The position numbers and the translations under genes were made by a program. A stretch of 6,814 bases of DNA from Verrucomicrobiota bacterium. Lineage in GTDB: Bacteria > Verrucomicrobiota > Verrucomicrobiia > Chthoniobacterales > UBA10450. The stretch lies in NCBI GenBank assembly GCA_003218525.1, contig QHNU01000211.1, positions 1 through 6,814 on the forward strand, given 5' to 3'. Below are positions 5,257 through 6,814 of the stretch, piece after piece (the first letter of the stretch is position 1; each line of letters begins with the position of its first letter). The notes beneath the pieces were generated by a model, which had not been told where the DNA came from, did no database searches, and saw only the letters and a program-made list of their open reading frames with translations.

Positions 5257-5358
5257 GGGGGCAAAAAGGATGGACCTCCTTCGGCTGTTACCGATTTGGC
5301 AGCGTGACCCACCCGTAAGGTGATGCCGAGCAGCCGAGTTATCTAACGGCTGTTTCCC
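5257..5358 (+). promoter_or_regulatory. Candidate structured leader/attenuator of the MtfA-type gene
   Basis: Three short complementary arms lie in order: TCGGCTG (5281-5287), CAGCCGA (5331-5337) and CGGCTG (5347-5352). The middle arm can pair with the first or with the third, but not both. The 1:2 form encloses two further helices, GGCA/TGCC (5298-5301 with 5324-5327) and CACC/GGTG (5310-5313 with 5319-5322, loop CGTAA). The 2:3 form is a compact hairpin with a 10-base loop followed by TTTCCC. A 17-codon frame, MDLLRLLPIWQRDPPVR, runs from ATG 5270 to TGA 5321-5323, with GGGGG eight bases before it. The arrangement resembles a riboswitch or peptide-attenuated leader. I recognise no known riboswitch class, the stems are short, and chance is possible. 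Confidence 0.3.
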
Positions 5359-5413
5359 AGTTCACTTTTCCAGCAGGATGATTGAAAGCAATAATCAATC
5401 TGACCATGCGCGC

Positions 5414-6202
5414 ATGATCTTCACTTTTCTAAAACGTCGCCGGCGCGATCGTCTGCGGGCGCGATCTTTTCCAGCCGCATGGAAGTCCATCCTTAATCGC
5501 AATCTTCCTATCTTCCGCCGCCTCCCATCCTCGGATCAATCCGAGCTTCTTGGTCACGTTCAGGTTTTGCTGGCCGAAAAGCATTTTGAAGGCTGCGGTG
5601 GACTCGAACTCACCGATGAGATTCGCGTCACTATTGCCGCGCAAGCGTGCCTGCTTCTCCTCCATCGCGAGACGGATTACTACCCTGAGCTGACTTCAAT
5701 TCTTGTTTATCCCTCAGCTTACATCGCGCACGAGGACCGCTACCTCGGTGACAACATTTGGGAGCAAGGCGAAGAAGGTCGTCTTGGTCATACCGGCCGG
5801 CGAATGGGATCGCTCGTGCTCGCATGGGACGAAGTCAAACGCGGCGCCGCCGATCCGGCCGACGGCAGAAATCTGGTGCTGCACGAGTTCGCGCATCAAC
5901 TCGACTTCGAGGACTCGCGCACAGACGGCGCGCCTCCGCTCTCCACTGGCGCAGAGTACCTGGCCTGGGCGCGAGTGATGAGTCGGGAATTCGAAGCATT
6001 GCGGAAAGCAGACAAGACGGGAACGCCCAGTCTCCTCGATTCTTACGGCGCGACGAATCCCGCGGAGTTTTTTGCGGTGGTGACGGAGGCCTTCTTCGAG
6101 CGTCCGCGTGCCATGCGCGCGAAGCAGCCCGCGTTGTATGCGCAACTCGCGGCGTTCTATCATCAGGATCCGGCCAGCTATTCTGCCGAGGCGGCTAGAT
6201 AA
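5414..6202 (+). CDS. mtfA: MtfA-type zinc-dependent peptidase (M90 family)
   Basis: From ATG 5414 this is a 262-residue cytosolic zinc peptidase of the MtfA family. In E. coli, MtfA binds the glucose repressor Mlc and has aminopeptidase activity. The zinc motif H157-E-F-A-H161 (VLHEFAHQLDFED) is intact, as is the downstream glutamate E218 in YGATNPAEFFAVVTEAFFERP, the third ligand by analogy with E. coli MtfA. Other family hallmarks are CGGLELTDEIRVTIAAQACLLL, LVYPSAYIA and the ending QLAAFYHQDPASY. The start MIFTFLKRRRRDRLRARSFP aligns with usual family N-termini, so I prefer it. ATG 5378, in frame, would add 12 polar residues, and its only purine-rich motif, CAGG, is directly adjacent. Neither start has a well-placed Shine-Dalgarno site. 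No mlc or ptsG-like gene is nearby, so the local regulatory partner is unknown. The family call is very secure; the Mlc link is not transferable from sequence. Confidence 0.9.
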   Translation: MIFTFLKRRRRDRLRARSFPAAWKSILNRNLPIFRRLPSSDQSELLGHVQVLLAEKHFEGCGGLELTDEIRVTIAAQACLLLLHRETDYYPELTSILVYPSAYIAHEDRYLGDNIWEQGEEGRLGHTGRRMGSLVLAWDEVKRGAADPADGRNLVLHEFAHQLDFEDSRTDGAPPLSTGAEYLAWARVMSREFEALRKADKTGTPSLLDSYGATNPAEFFAVVTEAFFERPRAMRAKQPALYAQLAAFYHQDPASYSAEAAR

Positions 6203-6271
6203 CTCGCAGTGCCACTGATCGCGAAAATTGATTAGAGGTTCCGACAGACATGCCACCCGATCGGCCAACCT

Positions 6272-6290
6272 ATTCCACACGCACGCGCGG
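6272..6290 (+). repeat. 19-base repeat, copy 2 (downstream of MtfA-type gene)
   Basis: ATTCCACACGCACGCGCGG matches the copy at 5207-5225 at 18 of 19 positions in the same orientation, about 1,065 bases away. The flanking bases on either side do not match. Confidence 0.5.
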
Positions 6291-6348
6291 GGATGGCTAG
6301 AAGCGGTGTTGTTCGGACACTACCTTGAGATACCCTTCTGGCTTCGAG

Positions 6349-6542
6349 CTAGATAACCGGCTTCAAATCCTCATTCGTGATCGTCTCGACAACGTCCAAC
6401 TCTCGTTGAGCACCTGAAGGTCATACCGCCCGTAGCCCATGCGTTGTCGAGCATAATCGAGCGCGTTTTGTCGGCCGTTTTCGAGAGGGACTGTCACCGT
6501 GTCACGCTTGCGGTGGAAAGGAAGCAGGATTCTATATGCTCG
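6349..6542 (-). pseudogene. Frameshifted remnant of a small conserved-looking gene
   Basis: On the minus strand, codons from about 6542 down to 6402 read RAYRILLPFHRKRDTVTVPL, continuing through LENGRQNALDYARQRMGYGR and YDLQVLNE. This is a natural-looking soluble protein sequence. Near 6397-6401 the frame must shift; one missing base would do. It then resumes as DVVETITNEDLKPVI and ends at TAG (6351-6349). The two halves fit together as the C-terminus of one protein of about 60 or more residues. No ATG, GTG or TTG is found in this frame between 6600 and 6441, so the start is also missing. I do not recognise the family. A frameshift from sequencing or assembly error is the main alternative to true decay. 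It lies opposite and just upstream of the Cys-rich peptide gene, so the intact gene would have been divergent from it. Confidence 0.55.
6508..6538 (+). promoter_or_regulatory. Possible promoter of the Cys-rich peptide gene
   Basis: TTGCGG (6508-6513) is followed by TATATG (6533-6538), with a 19-base spacer. The -10 matches at 4 of 6 positions and the spacer is longer than ideal. It lies about 46 bases before the ATG at 6585 and overlaps the gene relic on the other strand. Confidence 0.2.
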
Positions 6543-6584
6543 GTTTTTACTAGCGCCCTCGGCTCTCGGGACGAAACTAATTCT

Positions 6585-6764
6585 ATGAAAAATTACGGCA
6601 AAATCCTGTTCTCGATCCTCGTTGCAATGATGTGCACGGTCGCTTTTGCGGTGGACAAGCCGGCGGGTTGCAAAAAGAGCGGCAAGAACTGCCCGATGAA
6701 CGATAACAAGGAGTGCACTTGCGGGAGATCGTGCGATTGCAAGGCTCCAAGTAAGCCTAAATAA
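6585..6764 (+). CDS. Small secreted cysteine-rich (metallothionein-like) peptide
   Basis: This gene encodes 59 residues. Residues 1-22 (MKNYGKILFSILVAMMCTVAFA) form a textbook signal peptide with an AFA cleavage site. The mature part of about 37 residues has six cysteines (C29, C36, C44, C46, C50, C52) and many lysines, and ends CTCGRSCDCKAPSKPK. The CxCxxxCxC cluster resembles metallothionein metal-thiolate motifs, but an exported disulfide-bonded peptide is equally possible. The absence of other domains and the small size prevent a family call. The frame is open further upstream to an ATG at 6444, but those 47 residues lack any signal or pattern, so I start at 6585 where the signal peptide begins. 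No Shine-Dalgarno site is seen. The cell's DsbA/VKOR system and metal exporter give a plausible setting, not proof. Confidence 0.65.
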   Translation: MKNYGKILFSILVAMMCTVAFAVDKPAGCKKSGKNCPMNDNKECTCGRSCDCKAPSKPK

Positions 6765-6814
6765 GCCGACTGCTTCGCCCGATCGAAAAAATTCACTCGG
6801 CCGGCGTCATCTTA

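Larger units (their letters stand above)
4932..5377. other. Gene-poor region between the GH25 gene and the MtfA-type gene
   Basis: No credible protein gene is seen here. Short plus-strand frames around 5075-5318 have Arg/Ser/Ala-rich compositions without any domain-like pattern. The stretch holds the possible GH25 promoter (5022-5051), an inverted repeat (5059-5093), a short tandem 7-mer (5164-5180), a 19-base sequence repeated beyond the MtfA gene (5207-5225), and a potentially structured leader (5257-5358). Confidence 0.55.

Noticed and set aside
5268..5281. GGATGGACCTCCTT looks like the anti-Shine-Dalgarno 3' end of 16S rRNA
   Set aside because: The upstream bases do not match any 16S helix; only about a dozen bases are similar, so this is coincidence, not an rRNA end.
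5075..5318. Three overlapping plus-strand frames of 60-69 codons in the spacer before the MtfA-type gene
   Set aside because: Arg/Ser/Ala-rich, mutually overlapping, with no domain pattern; the region is better explained as spacer with repeats and a leader.
5714..6280. 188-codon minus-strand frame opposite the MtfA-type gene
   Set aside because: It is antisense to an intact HExxH peptidase and has no recognisable motif.

Overview
The window reads as a chromosomal stretch from a free-living Gram-negative, probably soil-dwelling bacterium. Several traits suggest Verrucomicrobiota (Chthoniobacterales/Spartobacteria-like), with Acidobacteriota as the main alternative: a large secreted fibronectin-III protein ending in a Thr-Pro tail, few Shine-Dalgarno sites, moderately high GC, and a dispersed intergenic palindrome with TGTCAT/ATGACA ends. 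This assignment is an impression from protein style and has not been tested by any search. No rRNA, tRNA, CRISPR array, transposase or phage gene is visible.

Layout. 2-721 (+) is the 3' end of a large secreted protein. 800-1931 (+) is a two-gene envelope disulfide-bond operon: a DsbA-like thioredoxin with a CPPC site, followed one base later by a VKOR-family membrane oxidase. Five bases beyond the VKOR stop, a DmeF-type Co/Ni (possibly Zn) efflux transporter ends on the minus strand (1937-2893). It is divergent from a small GlsB/YeaQ-type stress membrane protein (3003-3263). 3264-3531 holds no gene but carries a ~100-bp imperfect palindromic element. 3532-3912 (-) encodes a small protein with a GYF_2-like domain, and 4152-4931 (-) a secreted GH25-type lysozyme homologue in which one expected catalytic Asp is Asn. 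4932-5377 is gene-poor; its last ~100 bases fold into alternative hairpins and contain a 17-codon frame just ahead of an M90/MtfA-type zinc peptidase (5414-6202, +). Downstream lies a frameshifted relic of a small gene on the minus strand (6349-6542), then a secreted cysteine-rich mini-protein (6585-6764, +).

How the genes fit together. The common theme is the cell envelope. DsbA/VKOR would form disulfides in exported proteins, and two exported products in this window have several cysteines (the GH25 homologue and the Cys-rich peptide). DmeF and the Cys-rich peptide may both handle metals. GlsB-like and MtfA-like proteins are envelope-stress and regulatory or proteolytic housekeeping types. 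Apart from the dsbA-VKOR pair, nothing proves functional coupling.

The strongest second-look items are the switch-like leader in front of the MtfA-type gene, the frameshifted gene relic, the metallothionein-like CxCxxxCxC secreted peptide, and the D-to-N change in the lysozyme homologue.
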